A stretch of DNA of 64,000 nucleotides from assembly GCA_026647215.1 (NCBI GenBank), contig JAPKHC010000041.1, positions 1 to 64,000 of the forward strand. Reading direction: 5' to 3'. A program made the translations under genes and the position numbers. The stretch's first letter is position 1, and each line of letters opens with the position of its first letter. Shown in pieces: positions 24,005 to 33,330 of this stretch. The notes beneath the pieces are model-generated. The model was not told the origin of the DNA. It ran no database searches and saw nothing but the letters and a program-made list of their open reading frames with translations. Source of the DNA: F1-120-MAGs118 sp013360535. Lineage in GTDB: Bacteria; Planctomycetota; UBA1135; GCA-002686595.

Positions 24005-25021
24005 TCAGGAACGGCGGGGCGCGCGCGTGTGCTCGAGCGCGGCCCGGGCGAGGGCGGCGGGGTCGGCGCCGGCGGCTTCGCCCTCGTAGTTGAGGATCAG
24101 GCGGTGGCGCAGCGCGGGCTCGCACAGCGCTTCCAGGTCCTCGTCGGCGACGTGCAGGCGACCGCGCAGCAGCGCGCGGGCCTTGGCGGCGGCGAGCAGC
24201 GACTGGCCGCCACGTGGGCTCGCGCCGTGGCGCACGTAACGGCGGATCTCGTCGGGCGCGTCGCCTTCGGGATGGGTCGCGAGCACCGTGCGCGCCACAC
24301 GTTCGATCGTCTCGCGCGCCACCGGCACCTCGCGCACGAGCTCGCGCAGCCGGCGCACCTGCGCGGCGTCCATCACGGGCTCGATCGCCGCCTGCGGACG
24401 GCTGGTGGCCTCGAGCACGCGCACGAGCTCGTCGAGCCGCGGTGCGCCGAGCGTCACCTTGAGCTGGAAGCGGTCGAGCTGTGCCTCGGGCAGCGGGAAC
24501 GTGCCTTCCATCTCGATCGGGTTCTCGGTCGCGATCACGACGAACGGCTCGTCGAGCGGGTGCGTCTCGCCGAACAGCGTCACGCGCGCCTCGGCCATCG
24601 CCTCGAGCAGCGCCGACTGCGTGCGCGGGCTGGCGCGGTTGATCTCGTCGGCGAGCACGACGTTCGCGAACACTGGGCCACGCTCGAAACGCAGCGTGCG
24701 CGTGCCGTCGGGCGCTTCGTCGAGCAGGCGCAGGCCGAGGATGTCGCCGGGCATCAGGTCGGGCGTGAACTGGATGCGGCGGAACCGCAGCGCGAGACCG
24801 GCCGCGAGCGCCTTGACGAGCGTCGTCTTGCCCAGCCCCGGCACGCCTTCGAGCAGCACGTGGCCGGAGGAGAACAGCGCGCAGAAGAGCTGCTCCACCG
24901 CCGCGTCGTGGCCGAGAAAGGCCGTGCGCACGGCGGCTTCGAGGCGCCCAGCCTGCGCGAGCAGGCCCTCGAGCTCGCGTTCGAGCGCCTTCAGGTCGTT
25001 GCGATCCGTGCGTTGGTCCAT
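24005..25021 (-). CDS. MoxR-family AAA+ ATPase
   Basis: 338 aa from ATG 25021. Walker A GVPGLGKTT, then RIQFTPDLMPGDILG, Walker B VVLADEINRASPRTQ, ALLEAMAEARVTL, sensor 1 VIATENPIEMEGTFPLPEAQ and DRFQLK, the hallmark set of MoxR ATPases. These act as chaperones that insert metals or activate von Willebrand-domain proteins. The usual DUF58 and VWA partner genes are not adjacent: the downstream neighbour is the NAD synthetase pair. Divergent from a TPR lipoprotein gene. Confidence 0.9.
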   Translation of the reverse strand: MDQRTDRNDLKALERELEGLLAQAGRLEAAVRTAFLGHDAAVEQLFCALFSSGHVLLEGVPGLGKTTLVKALAAGLALRFRRIQFTPDLMPGDILGLRLLDEAPDGTRTLRFERGPVFANVVLADEINRASPRTQSALLEAMAEARVTLFGETHPLDEPFVVIATENPIEMEGTFPLPEAQLDRFQLKVTLGAPRLDELVRVLEATSRPQAAIEPVMDAAQVRRLRELVREVPVARETIERVARTVLATHPEGDAPDEIRRYVRHGASPRGGQSLLAAAKARALLRGRLHVADEDLEALCEPALRHRLILNYEGEAAGADPAALARAALEHTRAPRRS

Positions 25022-25163
25022 GCGTGCAGCCCGCCGAGGGAACCCCAAAGATGCCACGCGCGTGCGCCGCCTGCACAGTCCGATTTGGATCGTGGGCGCG
25101 CGCCGGAGCGGAGGAGCGGTGCCGCGCGAGGAAACCCGCCGCGGCCGTTATGCTCCGCCGCCG

Positions 25164-26171
25164 ATGCGCCGCACGCTTGTCCCGCTCCTGCTCGCGACCG
25201 TTCTCTGCGCCTGTTCGGCCGATGGCACCGGCATTCGCCGCCTGCCTGAGCCGCAGCGCGTGACCGAGGCCTCCGCGCGCGCGGCCGAGGAGAAGGGCGA
25301 CTGGGGACTGGCGGCGAGCTCGTGGTACGAGCTGTACCTGCGCGGCGGCGAGGACGCACCGACGGCCTGCGTGCAGGCCGTGAAGGCGCTGTGCCGGCAG
25401 GACGAGTTCGAGATGGCCCAACGGCTCGTCGAGACGGCGCTCGAGCGCGACCCCAAGCAGGTCGAGTACCACGAGTGCTACGCGGGCGTCCTGATGAAGG
25501 CCGGCTTCCGGCGCGCGGCGGAGCCGCACCTCGAGCGCGCGCTCGAGCTCGACCCAGGCCGCATCTCGGCGCTCCTGACGCTCGGGCGATTGCGCCTCGA
25601 CCTCGGGCTCGAGGCGGGCGCGACCCCGCTGCTCGAGCGGCGCATCGCGCTCGGCGGCGGCGACGCGGAGACGTGGGTGCTGCTCGCGCGCGCCCGCCGC
25701 GCCGCCGGCCAGTATCCGGGCTGCATCGAGGCCTACCGGCGCGCGTTCGAGCTCGGCGAGAACGACCCGGCGCGGCTCGCGTTCGCGGCCTCGCTCTACT
25801 TCGAGCTGCCCGCGGACCAGCGTGGGGGGCTCGACGCGGCGTTGTGCGAGCGCTGGCTGCGGCGGGCCGTCGAGGTCAGCCCGTCCCACGTCGATTCGCA
25901 CTACCTGCTCGGGCTCCTGTGCGAGCGCGAAGGGCGGGATGAGGACGCGATCGCGAGCTACCGGCGCGCGCTCGACGCGGATCCGGCGACGCGCAAGGTG
26001 CTCCAGAAGCTGGCGGAGCTCTGTGTCCGCCGCGGCGAGCTCGAGCCGGCGCGCACGGCGGCGCGGCGCTACGTCGATCTCGAGCGCCAGCGCGATCCGA
26101 AGTCGGAGGCCGCGCAGCAGTGGTTCGACAAGCTGTTCGCGACGGACGTCCCGGCAGACGACTCGCCCTGA
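25164..26171 (+). CDS. TPR-repeat lipoprotein
   Basis: 335 aa with a lipoprotein signal (LLLATVLCAC). At least six tetratricopeptide-like helix pairs follow, for example QRLVETALERDPKQVEYHEC, EPHLERALELDPGRISALLT, CIEAYRRAFELGENDPARLA, LRRAVEVSPSHVDSHYLLGL and AIASYRRALDADPATRKVLQ. Such periplasmic or outer-membrane TPR lipoproteins scaffold protein complexes. No enzymatic domain is present. Its partner is unknown. Confidence 0.85.
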   Translation: MRRTLVPLLLATVLCACSADGTGIRRLPEPQRVTEASARAAEEKGDWGLAASSWYELYLRGGEDAPTACVQAVKALCRQDEFEMAQRLVETALERDPKQVEYHECYAGVLMKAGFRRAAEPHLERALELDPGRISALLTLGRLRLDLGLEAGATPLLERRIALGGGDAETWVLLARARRAAGQYPGCIEAYRRAFELGENDPARLAFAASLYFELPADQRGGLDAALCERWLRRAVEVSPSHVDSHYLLGLLCEREGRDEDAIASYRRALDADPATRKVLQKLAELCVRRGELEPARTAARRYVDLERQRDPKSEAAQQWFDKLFATDVPADDSP

Positions 26172-26178
26172 GCCCGCG

Positions 26179-26415
26179 TCACTTGCACAGGCGCTCGACC
26201 AGCGCCTCGACCTTCTCGATCAGCTCGCGCGCGAAATCCTCGCCGAAATCCATCTCCAGCACGTCGATCTCGGGGAACTGGTAACGGCCCGAGGCGCGGT
26301 TGTACGGGATGCCGTACTCCCACTTGTTGCCGTCGGAAGCGTGGATCGTCACGGCGACCTGATCGTCGCCCTCGACGGGCTCCACGCTGTACTTCACGAC
26401 GTCGTAGTTGGGCAT
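26179..26415 (-). CDS. Small uncharacterised protein, paralogue of 62161-62418
   Basis: 78 aa, acidic. No known family recognised. It aligns with the 85-aa product at 62161-62418: both have a beta-rich start, then GRY(Q/E)F, D(V/I)LE-x-DFG and a C-terminal amphipathic helix (here FARELIEKVEALVERLCK). Both lie beside lipoprotein genes with peptidoglycan or peptidase-like products. The existence of two conserved copies supports translation of both. Confidence 0.75.
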   Translation of the reverse strand: MPNYDVVKYSVEPVEGDDQVAVTIHASDGNKWEYGIPYNRASGRYQFPEIDVLEMDFGEDFARELIEKVEALVERLCK

Positions 26416-26455
26416 CGGGCTTTCTCCGTGCGCTTCTTTCGGCTGAGCGCGAGCG

Positions 26456-27670
26456 CTACTGGAGCACTTGGTCCTTGAGGAACAGGTAGTACATCTGGCC
26501 CGGGCTCTTCGTGCGTCCAGCGGTCCATTCCGCTTCCGGTCCGATGCCCATGTAAATGTCCGCGCGGCCGGCGGTGCGGATCGCGCCGCCAGTGTCCTGA
26601 TCGAACATGAAGCGGTCGTACACGGCCGAGCCGTAGGACTCGTCCTCGCTGGAGAACAGGCGCTTGAACCAGTTCGCCGGGCTGTTGCGGTCGGGCACGT
26701 CGACGTCGACGAACACGATGCCGCCGCGCGGGAAGAGCGCCTTGTCGGTCGCGAGCGTGCGGCCGCCGGTGACCTCGACGTTCAGGCTGCCCTTGGGCGG
26801 CCCGTCGATCTCGAGGAAGAACACGAAGCTGTCGTCCTTGTTGATGTAGTCGAGCAGCTGGTCGGGGTGCGCGGCGCCCCACTCGCGGATCTTCGCGAGC
26901 GAGACCTCGCTGGCCTTCAGGTGGCCGTCGGCGACGAGCATCTTGCCGAGCGACTTGTACTCGCGGCCATTCTTGCCGGAGTAACCGAAGCGCCGCTCCG
27001 TGCCGTCGGGCAGCGCGATCACCGCCGAGCCGTTGACGTGCGCGACGAACGCATCGAGCGGATCGCGCAGGTACACGAGCTCGAGCTTCTTCGACTTCAG
27101 CATCCCGCTCGCCTCGATCGCCGCACGCGTCGGATAAGGCGAGACCGAGCCGTCCTTCTGGCGCTGGCCGAGGATCTCGCCTTCCTTAGACTTCACGAGG
27201 TCATCGGGCAGGCCGTAGAGCGGCCACTGGTAGTCCGCATCGGCCGTCATCGAGCCCTGCAGGATCGGCGTGCAGTAGCCGGTGAAGAGCACGCCCCCGC
27301 CCTTGGCGTTCCAGCCCGCGCTCTTGTAGATGTCGAAGTCGAGCGCGACGCTCGCGTCGAAATCGCGCGCGTCGGAGCAGGTCGTGAGCAGCTTGCGGAA
27401 GTGCTTGAGGCTTTGCAGCGCACGCTCGTGCGACACGCCCTCGATCGGGAAGTGCTGCTTCGACGAGGGGCGCGCGAACCACTCGATCGACAGGTCGAGC
27501 GCGGGCAAGAGCTCGTCGCGATCGTTCCAGCTCGACTTGAAGTCAGGGCGCTGCTCGCCCTTGCCGAGCTTGAGCAGCGCGGGCGCGCCCTCGGGCAACG
27601 GACGGCCGTAGTCGGGGGTCTGGCAGGCGGCGAGGACGAGCGCGAGGGCGGCGGCGAGGTGCAGTTTCAT
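26456..27670 (-). CDS. MltA-type membrane-bound lytic murein transglycosylase
   Basis: 404 aa from ATG 27670, lipoprotein signal peptide (LALVLAACQ lipobox). The MltA domain region includes FTGYCTPILQGS, WPLYGLPDDLV, SPYPTRAAIEASGML and YLRDPLDAFVAHVNGSA; the C-terminal 3D domain shows AVYDRFMFDQDTGGAIRTAG and RADIYMGIGPEA with the conserved Asp residues. It cleaves the glycan strand of peptidoglycan to 1,6-anhydromuropeptides at the outer membrane. The presence of such an enzyme argues for a Gram-negative envelope with murein. Confidence 0.9.
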   Translation of the reverse strand: MKLHLAAALALVLAACQTPDYGRPLPEGAPALLKLGKGEQRPDFKSSWNDRDELLPALDLSIEWFARPSSKQHFPIEGVSHERALQSLKHFRKLLTTCSDARDFDASVALDFDIYKSAGWNAKGGGVLFTGYCTPILQGSMTADADYQWPLYGLPDDLVKSKEGEILGQRQKDGSVSPYPTRAAIEASGMLKSKKLELVYLRDPLDAFVAHVNGSAVIALPDGTERRFGYSGKNGREYKSLGKMLVADGHLKASEVSLAKIREWGAAHPDQLLDYINKDDSFVFFLEIDGPPKGSLNVEVTGGRTLATDKALFPRGGIVFVDVDVPDRNSPANWFKRLFSSEDESYGSAVYDRFMFDQDTGGAIRTAGRADIYMGIGPEAEWTAGRTKSPGQMYYLFLKDQVLQ

Positions 27671-27739
27671 GGCGGGCTGCGAGAGTAGCCCGCGCTCCGC
27701 CGCGATCAATGCGCCGCGCGCCGCACGCGGTTTTTCCGC

Positions 27740-29131
27740 TCACTTCGTGCAGGTCTGCGCCGACCACGCGTTCCAGCCGCCGATCAGGTCCGACAGGCGC
27801 GTGAAGCCTTGGCTCTCGAGGAGCGAGGCCGCGATCGACGAGCGGTAGCCGCCTTGGCACTGCAGCACGAGGTCGACGTCGCGCGGCAGGCTCGCGGCGA
27901 GGGCGTGCAGGCGCGGCAGGGGCAGGTGGACGGCGCCTTCGAGGTGCCCGGCGTCCCATTCCGACTGCGCGCGCACGTCGACGACGAGCGGCGGAGCCGG
28001 CTCGGCGAGGCGCTGGCGGAGCGCGGCCGCCTGCCAGCGCGGGTGAGCGGCCCACAACGTCGGATCGCTCGCGGCCCCGCTCGCTTCCAGCCCGCCCTCG
28101 AGGAACCCGACGACGCGGTCGAAGCCGATGCGGCCCAGGCGCACGGCCGCCTCGCGCTCGCGCCCCGACGGCGCCACGAGCACGATCGGCTGGTCGGGGC
28201 GGAGCAGCTCGCCCGCCCAGTTCGCGTACTTGCCCGACAGGCCGATGTTGAGGCTGCCACGCAGGTGGCCGCGCGCGTAGTCGTCGGGTTCGCGCGTGTC
28301 GAGCACGACCGCCCCGGCGTTGGCGAGGCGCAGGAGCTCCGCCAGCGGGAGCGGCCGCAGCGCCTCTTCGAGCACCTCGTCCAAGGTCGGCCGCGAGCGC
28401 CGGTTCAGGTCCGCGTCGAAGGCGAAATAGGCCGGCGCCGCGGGCTGCGCCTTGCACAGCTCGGCGATGAAATCCGCGCGCGGGATCGGCTGCAGCGCCC
28501 AGTTGGTCGCCTTCTGCACGCCGAGGGTCGAGAACGTGTCCTTGCTCAGGTTCTTGCCGCAGCAGGCCGAGCCCGCGCCGTGCGCCGGATAGACGACCAC
28601 CTCGTCGGAGAGCGGCAGGATCTTCGAGCGCAGCGAGTCGTACAGCTTGCCCGCGAGCTCCTCGGCGTTCATCCCGACCGACACGAGCAGGTCCGGCCGC
28701 CCGACGTCGCCGATGAAGAGCGTGTCGCCGGTCAGGATCGCCGCAGGCTGCCGCGCGCCGCGCTCGTGCACCGCAAACGTCGTCGATTCGGGCGTGTGGC
28801 CCGGCGTCGCGAGCGCGACGAGCTTCACGCCGCCCAAGTCGATCTCGGCGCCGTCCACGAGCGCCCGGCACGGAAAGTCCGCGCGCGCGGCGGCTCCGAG
28901 GTGAACTTCCGCTCCGGTGCGCGCCCGCAGCTCCAAGTGGCCGGCGAGGAAGTCGGCGTGCAGGTGCGTGAGCGCCACGTGCGCGAGCTTCAGCCCGAGC
29001 CGCTCCGCGTCGGCGAGGTACTGGTCGATGTCGCGCTGCGGATCGACCACGACCGCGACGCGCGTCGAGTCGTCGGCGATCAGGTACGAGGCGTGGGACA
29101 GGCAGGCGAGGTAGTACTGCTTGAGGATCAT
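27740..29131 (-). CDS. Metallo-beta-lactamase fold protein with two rhodanese domains
   Basis: 463 aa. N-terminal MBL domain: ALTHLHADFLAGH (H56, H58, D60), DPQRDIDQYL, LATPGHTPESTTF and LTGDTLFIGDVGRPDL, the pattern of persulfide dioxygenase/glyoxalase II-like enzymes. Two rhodanese domains follow. The first (about 275-350) has VLVAPSGRER where the active Cys loop should be, so it is probably structural; the second (about 370-463) has LQCQGGYRSS with C425. Such fusions oxidise or transfer sulfane sulfur, here in sulfide/persulfide detoxification by inference. Confidence 0.9.
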   Translation of the reverse strand: MILKQYYLACLSHASYLIADDSTRVAVVVDPQRDIDQYLADAERLGLKLAHVALTHLHADFLAGHLELRARTGAEVHLGAAARADFPCRALVDGAEIDLGGVKLVALATPGHTPESTTFAVHERGARQPAAILTGDTLFIGDVGRPDLLVSVGMNAEELAGKLYDSLRSKILPLSDEVVVYPAHGAGSACCGKNLSKDTFSTLGVQKATNWALQPIPRADFIAELCKAQPAAPAYFAFDADLNRRSRPTLDEVLEEALRPLPLAELLRLANAGAVVLDTREPDDYARGHLRGSLNIGLSGKYANWAGELLRPDQPIVLVAPSGREREAAVRLGRIGFDRVVGFLEGGLEASGAASDPTLWAAHPRWQAAALRQRLAEPAPPLVVDVRAQSEWDAGHLEGAVHLPLPRLHALAASLPRDVDLVLQCQGGYRSSIAASLLESQGFTRLSDLIGGWNAWSAQTCTK

Positions 29132-29222
29132 CGGGGGCTCCGCGGCGATTGTGGCCGGGGAGCGCGTCCGCCGCGAGGTGGGACCCGTCAGAACTCTCGG
29201 GAGGCGCGTAGCATAGGTCGCC

Positions 29223-30464
29223 ATGCAGGTCGGCTTTCTCGAGGCGACGCGCCTGTGGCTGCGGATCGGGCTCACGAGCTTCGGCGGGCCCGCCGGGCAG
29301 ATCGCGCTGCTGCACCGCGAGCTCGTCGAGCGCCGCCGCTGGCTCGACGAGGAGCGTTTCCTGCACGCGCTCGACTTCTGCGTGCTGCTGCCCGGCCCGG
29401 AAGCGCAGCAGCTCGCGACGTATTCGGGCTGGCTGTTGCACGGGAAGCTCGGCGGCTTCGTCGCGGGCACGCTGTTCGTGCTGCCGAGCGCGCTGCTCCT
29501 GTGGGCGCTGGCGTGGATCCACGCAGCCCACGGCGACGTCGCGTGGATCGCGGCGCTCTTCGCCGGCCTCCAGCCTGCGGTGCTCGCGCTGATCGCCGCC
29601 GCGATCCCGCGCATCGGTCGCCGCGCGCTGCGTTCGCCCGCGAGTTACGGACTCGCGCTCGCCGCCTTCGCCGCGATGGCCTTCGCGGACGTCTCGTTCC
29701 CGTGGGTCGTGCTCGGCGCGGGCCTGTTCGGCTGGCTGCGTTCCTCGCGAGCGACTCCGACGGTGACGGTCGCTCCGCCGGGTGCGCCGGTGGGCCTGCG
29801 TTCGACGCTCGCCACCGCCGCGACGTGCCTCGCGCTGTGGTGGGCGCCGGTCGTGCTCGTTGGCCTGTATTTCGGCTGGAATTCGGTGTTCGCGCAGGAA
29901 GGCCTGTTCTTCAGCAAGTCCGCCGTCGTGACGTTCGGGGGCGCCTACGCGGTGCTGCCCTACGTCGCCGACAGCGCCGTGCACCACTTCGGCTGGCATT
30001 CGGCGGCCGACATGCTCGACGGGCTCGGGCTGGCGGAGACCACGCCGGGCCCGCTGATCATGGTCGTGCAGTTCGTCGGCTTCCTCGGCGCGTGGAACGC
30101 TCCGGGAGAGCTCTCGCCGCTCGTGAGCGCGACGCTCGGCGCCGCGTTGACGACGTGGGTGACCTTCGTGCCCTGTTTCCTGTTCGTGTTCGTCGGTGCG
30201 CCCTACGTCGAGCGCCTGCGCGGCGTGCCGAGGCTCGCGGGCGCGCTCGCCGCCATCACGGCCGCGGTCGTCGGCGGCATCGCGCAGCTCGCGCTGTGGT
30301 TCGCGGCGCAGACCCTGTTCGACGCGGAAGGGTCGTTCGAGCTGGGCGCGGCGGCGCTCGCGCTCGGATCGTTTGGGCTGCTGCATTTCCGCGGCTGGGA
30401 GGCGGCCACGGTCGTCGCCCTGTGTGGCGCGGTCGGGCTCGGACGCCACCTCCTCGGGGTCTAG
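29223..30464 (+). CDS. chrA: ChrA-type chromate transporter (two-domain)
   Basis: 413 aa, about 10 hydrophobic segments. Two homologous CHR halves: the first contains LTSFGGPAGQIALLHRELVE and DFCVLLPGPEAQQLATYSGW, the second VTFGGAYAVLPYVAD and GLAETTPGPLIMVVQFVGF. These are the signature sequences of the CHR family, which exports chromate in exchange for protons in known members. No regulator gene is adjacent. Physiological substrate (chromate or another anion) is not certain. Confidence 0.92.
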   Translation: MQVGFLEATRLWLRIGLTSFGGPAGQIALLHRELVERRRWLDEERFLHALDFCVLLPGPEAQQLATYSGWLLHGKLGGFVAGTLFVLPSALLLWALAWIHAAHGDVAWIAALFAGLQPAVLALIAAAIPRIGRRALRSPASYGLALAAFAAMAFADVSFPWVVLGAGLFGWLRSSRATPTVTVAPPGAPVGLRSTLATAATCLALWWAPVVLVGLYFGWNSVFAQEGLFFSKSAVVTFGGAYAVLPYVADSAVHHFGWHSAADMLDGLGLAETTPGPLIMVVQFVGFLGAWNAPGELSPLVSATLGAALTTWVTFVPCFLFVFVGAPYVERLRGVPRLAGALAAITAAVVGGIAQLALWFAAQTLFDAEGSFELGAAALALGSFGLLHFRGWEAATVVALCGAVGLGRHLLGV

Positions 30465-30536
30465 GACCCAGGGCGTTCGCGGCCGCGGGCCGGGCTCGCG
30501 CGGGTGGAGTAAGATTCACGGGCCGTGTCGACTTCC

Positions 30537-31907
30537 ATGACTCCGCATTCGAGACTCACGACGGCCCTCGCTGGCCTCGCGCTCGCCCTCGCCGGCTGCG
30601 GCGGGAGTTCGAGCACCGGCGTCGAAGCGCGCGAGCCGTCGAACGTGCTCCTCGTGGTCGCCGATGACGTCGGCGTCGACATGCTCGCGGCCTACGGCGT
30701 GCACCCCAACGCCCCGCCGACGCCGAACCTCGATGCGCTGATCGCCGATGGCGTGCTGTTCGAGCGCGCCTACACGCCGCCGAGCTGCTCGCCGACGCGC
30801 GCGGCGATCCTCACGGGCCGGCGCTCGTTCCGCACGGGCTTGGGAAAGCCGATCGACGAGTGGCTGCCGGAATTTGCGCTGCAGCTCGACGAGCGCACGC
30901 TGCCGGAGGTGCTCGCCAGCGGCAGCGCGACGCCGATCGCGACCTCGGCCATCGGCAAGTGGCATCTGGGCTCCGTCGCGGTCGGCGACGTCGACCATCC
31001 CAACCTGCAGGGCTTCGAGTGGTTCGAGGGCCCGTTCGGGAACCTGTTCCTCAATCAGGACTACTTCGACTACGGGAAGATCCGCAATGGCGTGCGCGTG
31101 CAGAGTCAGGTGTACGCGACGACCGATCAGGTCGACGACGCGATCGCGCGCGTGCAGGCGATGCCGGAGCCGTGGTTCCTGTACCTCTCGTTCAGCTCGG
31201 CCCACGCGCCCTACCACGCGCCGCCGCAGAACCTGCACACGTACACGTTGAGCGGCGACCCGCAGGACACGCGCTTCGAGCACTACTGCGCGATGGTGCA
31301 GGCGATGGACACGGAGCTCGGGCGACTTCTGGCCGCGATTCCCGCCGGAGTCCGTTCGCGCACGACGGTCGTCTTCATCGGCGACAACGGCTCGCCCAAT
31401 CAGGTCGTGACGCCGCCGTCGATCCCATCGCAGTCGAAGGGTTCGCTGTTCGAGGGAGGCGTGCGGGTTCCGCTCGTGATCGCCGGGCGAGATGCCGTCG
31501 CGAAGGGCGCGCGCTGCAGCGCGCTGGTGGAGAGCGTCGACCTGTTCCCGACCGTGGTCGAGATGCTCGCCGCCGATCTGGCGCAGGGCGTCGGCGACAA
31601 CCGGCCGATCGACGGGCGCTCGATCTTCCGCTACCTCTCGCAGCCGCTCGCCGCCTCCCAGCGCGAGTTCGCGGTGGCCGAGAAGTTCGAGCCCAACGGT
31701 TTCGGGCCGTACACCTCGACGGGCGCGATGGTGCGCGACGAGCGCTGGAAGCTGATCCGCCGCTCCGGCCTGCCGGATGCGCTGTTCGACATGGCCGGCG
31801 TCGACCGCGAGGGCGTCGACCTCAACGACGGCAGCCTGACGGCGGAGGAGAGCGCGGCGCTCACCCGGCTGCAGGGCTGGCTCGACCAGACGCTTCCGGC
31901 GCCCTGA
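30537..31907 (+). CDS. Lipoprotein sulfatase (formylglycine-dependent)
   Basis: 456 aa from ATG 30537; a GTG at 30525 would add four residues. Lipoprotein signal (LALALAGC). The sulfatase signature CSPTRAAILTGR holds the Cys that is converted to formylglycine (C84), preceded by VADDVGVDMLAAYG for metal binding and followed by IGKWHLG, SFSSAHAPYHAP and FIGDNGSPNQ. It would hydrolyse sulfate esters outside the cytoplasm. The encoding genome must also carry a formylglycine-generating enzyme, not seen here. Sulfatases of this kind are very abundant in planctomycetes. Confidence 0.92.
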   Translation: MTPHSRLTTALAGLALALAGCGGSSSTGVEAREPSNVLLVVADDVGVDMLAAYGVHPNAPPTPNLDALIADGVLFERAYTPPSCSPTRAAILTGRRSFRTGLGKPIDEWLPEFALQLDERTLPEVLASGSATPIATSAIGKWHLGSVAVGDVDHPNLQGFEWFEGPFGNLFLNQDYFDYGKIRNGVRVQSQVYATTDQVDDAIARVQAMPEPWFLYLSFSSAHAPYHAPPQNLHTYTLSGDPQDTRFEHYCAMVQAMDTELGRLLAAIPAGVRSRTTVVFIGDNGSPNQVVTPPSIPSQSKGSLFEGGVRVPLVIAGRDAVAKGARCSALVESVDLFPTVVEMLAADLAQGVGDNRPIDGRSIFRYLSQPLAASQREFAVAEKFEPNGFGPYTSTGAMVRDERWKLIRRSGLPDALFDMAGVDREGVDLNDGSLTAEESAALTRLQGWLDQTLPAP

Positions 31908-31964
31908 GCCGCTCGGGCGGAATTCCCGCTTGAACCGCGCGTTCCAGCGCCGAGACTGCCGCCC

Positions 31965-32234
31965 ATGAGCTGCCTCTTCGGCTGCCTCGGCTTCCTCGCG
32001 CCGCGGCTGGTGCTGGTCGTGATGTGGATGACCGGCTACCTGTCGCGCGCCTACGAGAGCGTGCTCTGGCCGCTGCTCGGCCTCGTGTTCCTGCCGCTGA
32101 CGACGATCACCTACGCATGGGTCATGAACACCCGCGGCGAAGTCGGCGGGATGTACACCGTGCTCGTGACGCTGGCGGTGCTCGCGGACCTCGGCGTGCT
32201 GTCGGGCTCGCGCCGCAGCAGCAAGGACGAGTGA
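31965..32234 (+). CDS. Small membrane protein
   Basis: 89 aa with three probable membrane segments (about 6-25, 33-52 and 63-80) and a hydrophilic charged tail (SGSRRSSKDE). The LWPLLGLVFLPLTTITYAWV segment is a common pattern in small uncharacterised inner-membrane proteins. It follows the sulfatase by 57 bp. Function unknown. Confidence 0.7.
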   Translation: MSCLFGCLGFLAPRLVLVVMWMTGYLSRAYESVLWPLLGLVFLPLTTITYAWVMNTRGEVGGMYTVLVTLAVLADLGVLSGSRRSSKDE

Positions 32235-32247
32235 GCGCGGGCCGCGT

Positions 32248-32628
32248 TCAGCGCGGCAGCAGGCCGACGCCGGTCGCCACCAGCGCGAGCTTGGGGTTGT
32301 CGCCGCGCGTGTAGGTGAAGACGCCCGAGATGCGCGCCTCGCGGCCGGCGCAGTCGAGCGGCATCGTGAAGGAGCCGTCCTTGAAGGTCACCTGCAGCAC
32401 GCGCTCGCCGTCGCGCAGCTTCATCCAGCAGCCGCGCTTGGGGCAGACCTCGGCGATCGTGCCCTGCACGACCACCGGCTTGCCGCTGTAGAGCTCGGGG
32501 TGCTGGATCAGGGTCGTGGCCGGGACGCTCTGGGTGGAGCCGATGCCGATGCCGTAGCTCTCGGAGGGAAAGGAGGCGCAGCCGGCGAGGAACAGGGCCA
32601 GGACGAGCGGGGCGGCAGGCTTGAGCAT
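32248..32628 (-). CDS. DUF4920-like small lipoprotein
   Basis: 126 aa from ATG 32628, lipoprotein signal (ALFLAGC). The mature part reads VVVQGTIAEVCPKRGCWMKL, with CPKxGCWM as in DUF4920-type domains, an OB-like fold that may bind metal or heme-like ligands through Cys and Met. Ends GVFTYTRGDNPKLALVATGV. Function unknown. Confidence 0.75.
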   Translation of the reverse strand: MLKPAAPLVLALFLAGCASFPSESYGIGIGSTQSVPATTLIQHPELYSGKPVVVQGTIAEVCPKRGCWMKLRDGERVLQVTFKDGSFTMPLDCAGREARISGVFTYTRGDNPKLALVATGVGLLPR

Positions 32629-32731
32629 GGTGGGCAGAGTGTGGGCGAAAGCCCTCTGCGGCGCCATCCCCCGACGAAGAGCGTACGGAGCCCCTGTCGA
32701 CCTCCCGACGATCTCGTACTAACCTCTCACC

Positions 32732-33112
32732 GTGAGCCCGGAAATCGACGCCGTCCGCCAAACCATCGAAGCCATCAACCGCCGCGACCCTGCCGGGGTG
32801 GTGGCCACGCTCGCCCGTGACGTCGCTTTCGTCGACGCGCACGGCCGGCGCTTCGAGGGGCGCGAGACCCTGATGGAGGGTTGGCGCGGGTATTTCACGA
32901 CGTTCCCCGACTACCAGATCGAGATCGACAAGGAGCAGTCGGTCGCCGGTGGCGTGCTGGTCCTCGGCCACGCGGCCGGGTCCTACCGCGGTCGCCGGGA
33001 CCGGGCTTGGCGCATCCCGATCGCGATCCGCGCCGAGGTGCGCGAGGGCAAGGTCGCGCTCTGGCAGGTCTTTGCGGACACGCACCTGCCGTTCGAGAGC
33101 ATGCGCGCCTGA
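32732..33112 (+). CDS. SnoaL/NTF2-like protein
   Basis: 126 aa, GTG start. Pattern of the NTF2-like superfamily: IEAINRRDPAGVVATLARDV at the start, RFEGRETLMEGWRGYFTTFPD and a beta sheet ending KVALWQVFADTHLPF. Proteins of this fold include polyketide cyclases, isomerases and ligand-binding proteins; nothing here fixes which. Stand-alone gene. Confidence 0.78.
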   Translation: MSPEIDAVRQTIEAINRRDPAGVVATLARDVAFVDAHGRRFEGRETLMEGWRGYFTTFPDYQIEIDKEQSVAGGVLVLGHAAGSYRGRRDRAWRIPIAIRAEVREGKVALWQVFADTHLPFESMRA

Positions 33113-33330
33113 GCTGAGGCCCGCGGCGGACGCCGGGGACGGGATTCGGCTTCTGGGAGGGCTCGAGCGCCTCCGCGGGAGCGTTTTGGTCGCTTTTGGG
33201 GGCCTTTTTCTGCGCTCTCCCGGTCGATTCTTCGCCCAGGAGCTCCCGCGTCCTCAGGCTGGAGCCCGGATTCTGGCGAAGTCGGATTGAGGAAGTGGAC
33301 TGCCTGTTTCAAAAGGGCGGCCCACCTGCC

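Noticed and set aside
27543..30667. Long open frames (over 950 codons) on both strands over the rhodanese, chromate transporter and sulfatase region
   Set aside because: They cross well-supported genes with clear motifs and have only low-complexity Arg/Ala/Gly composition.
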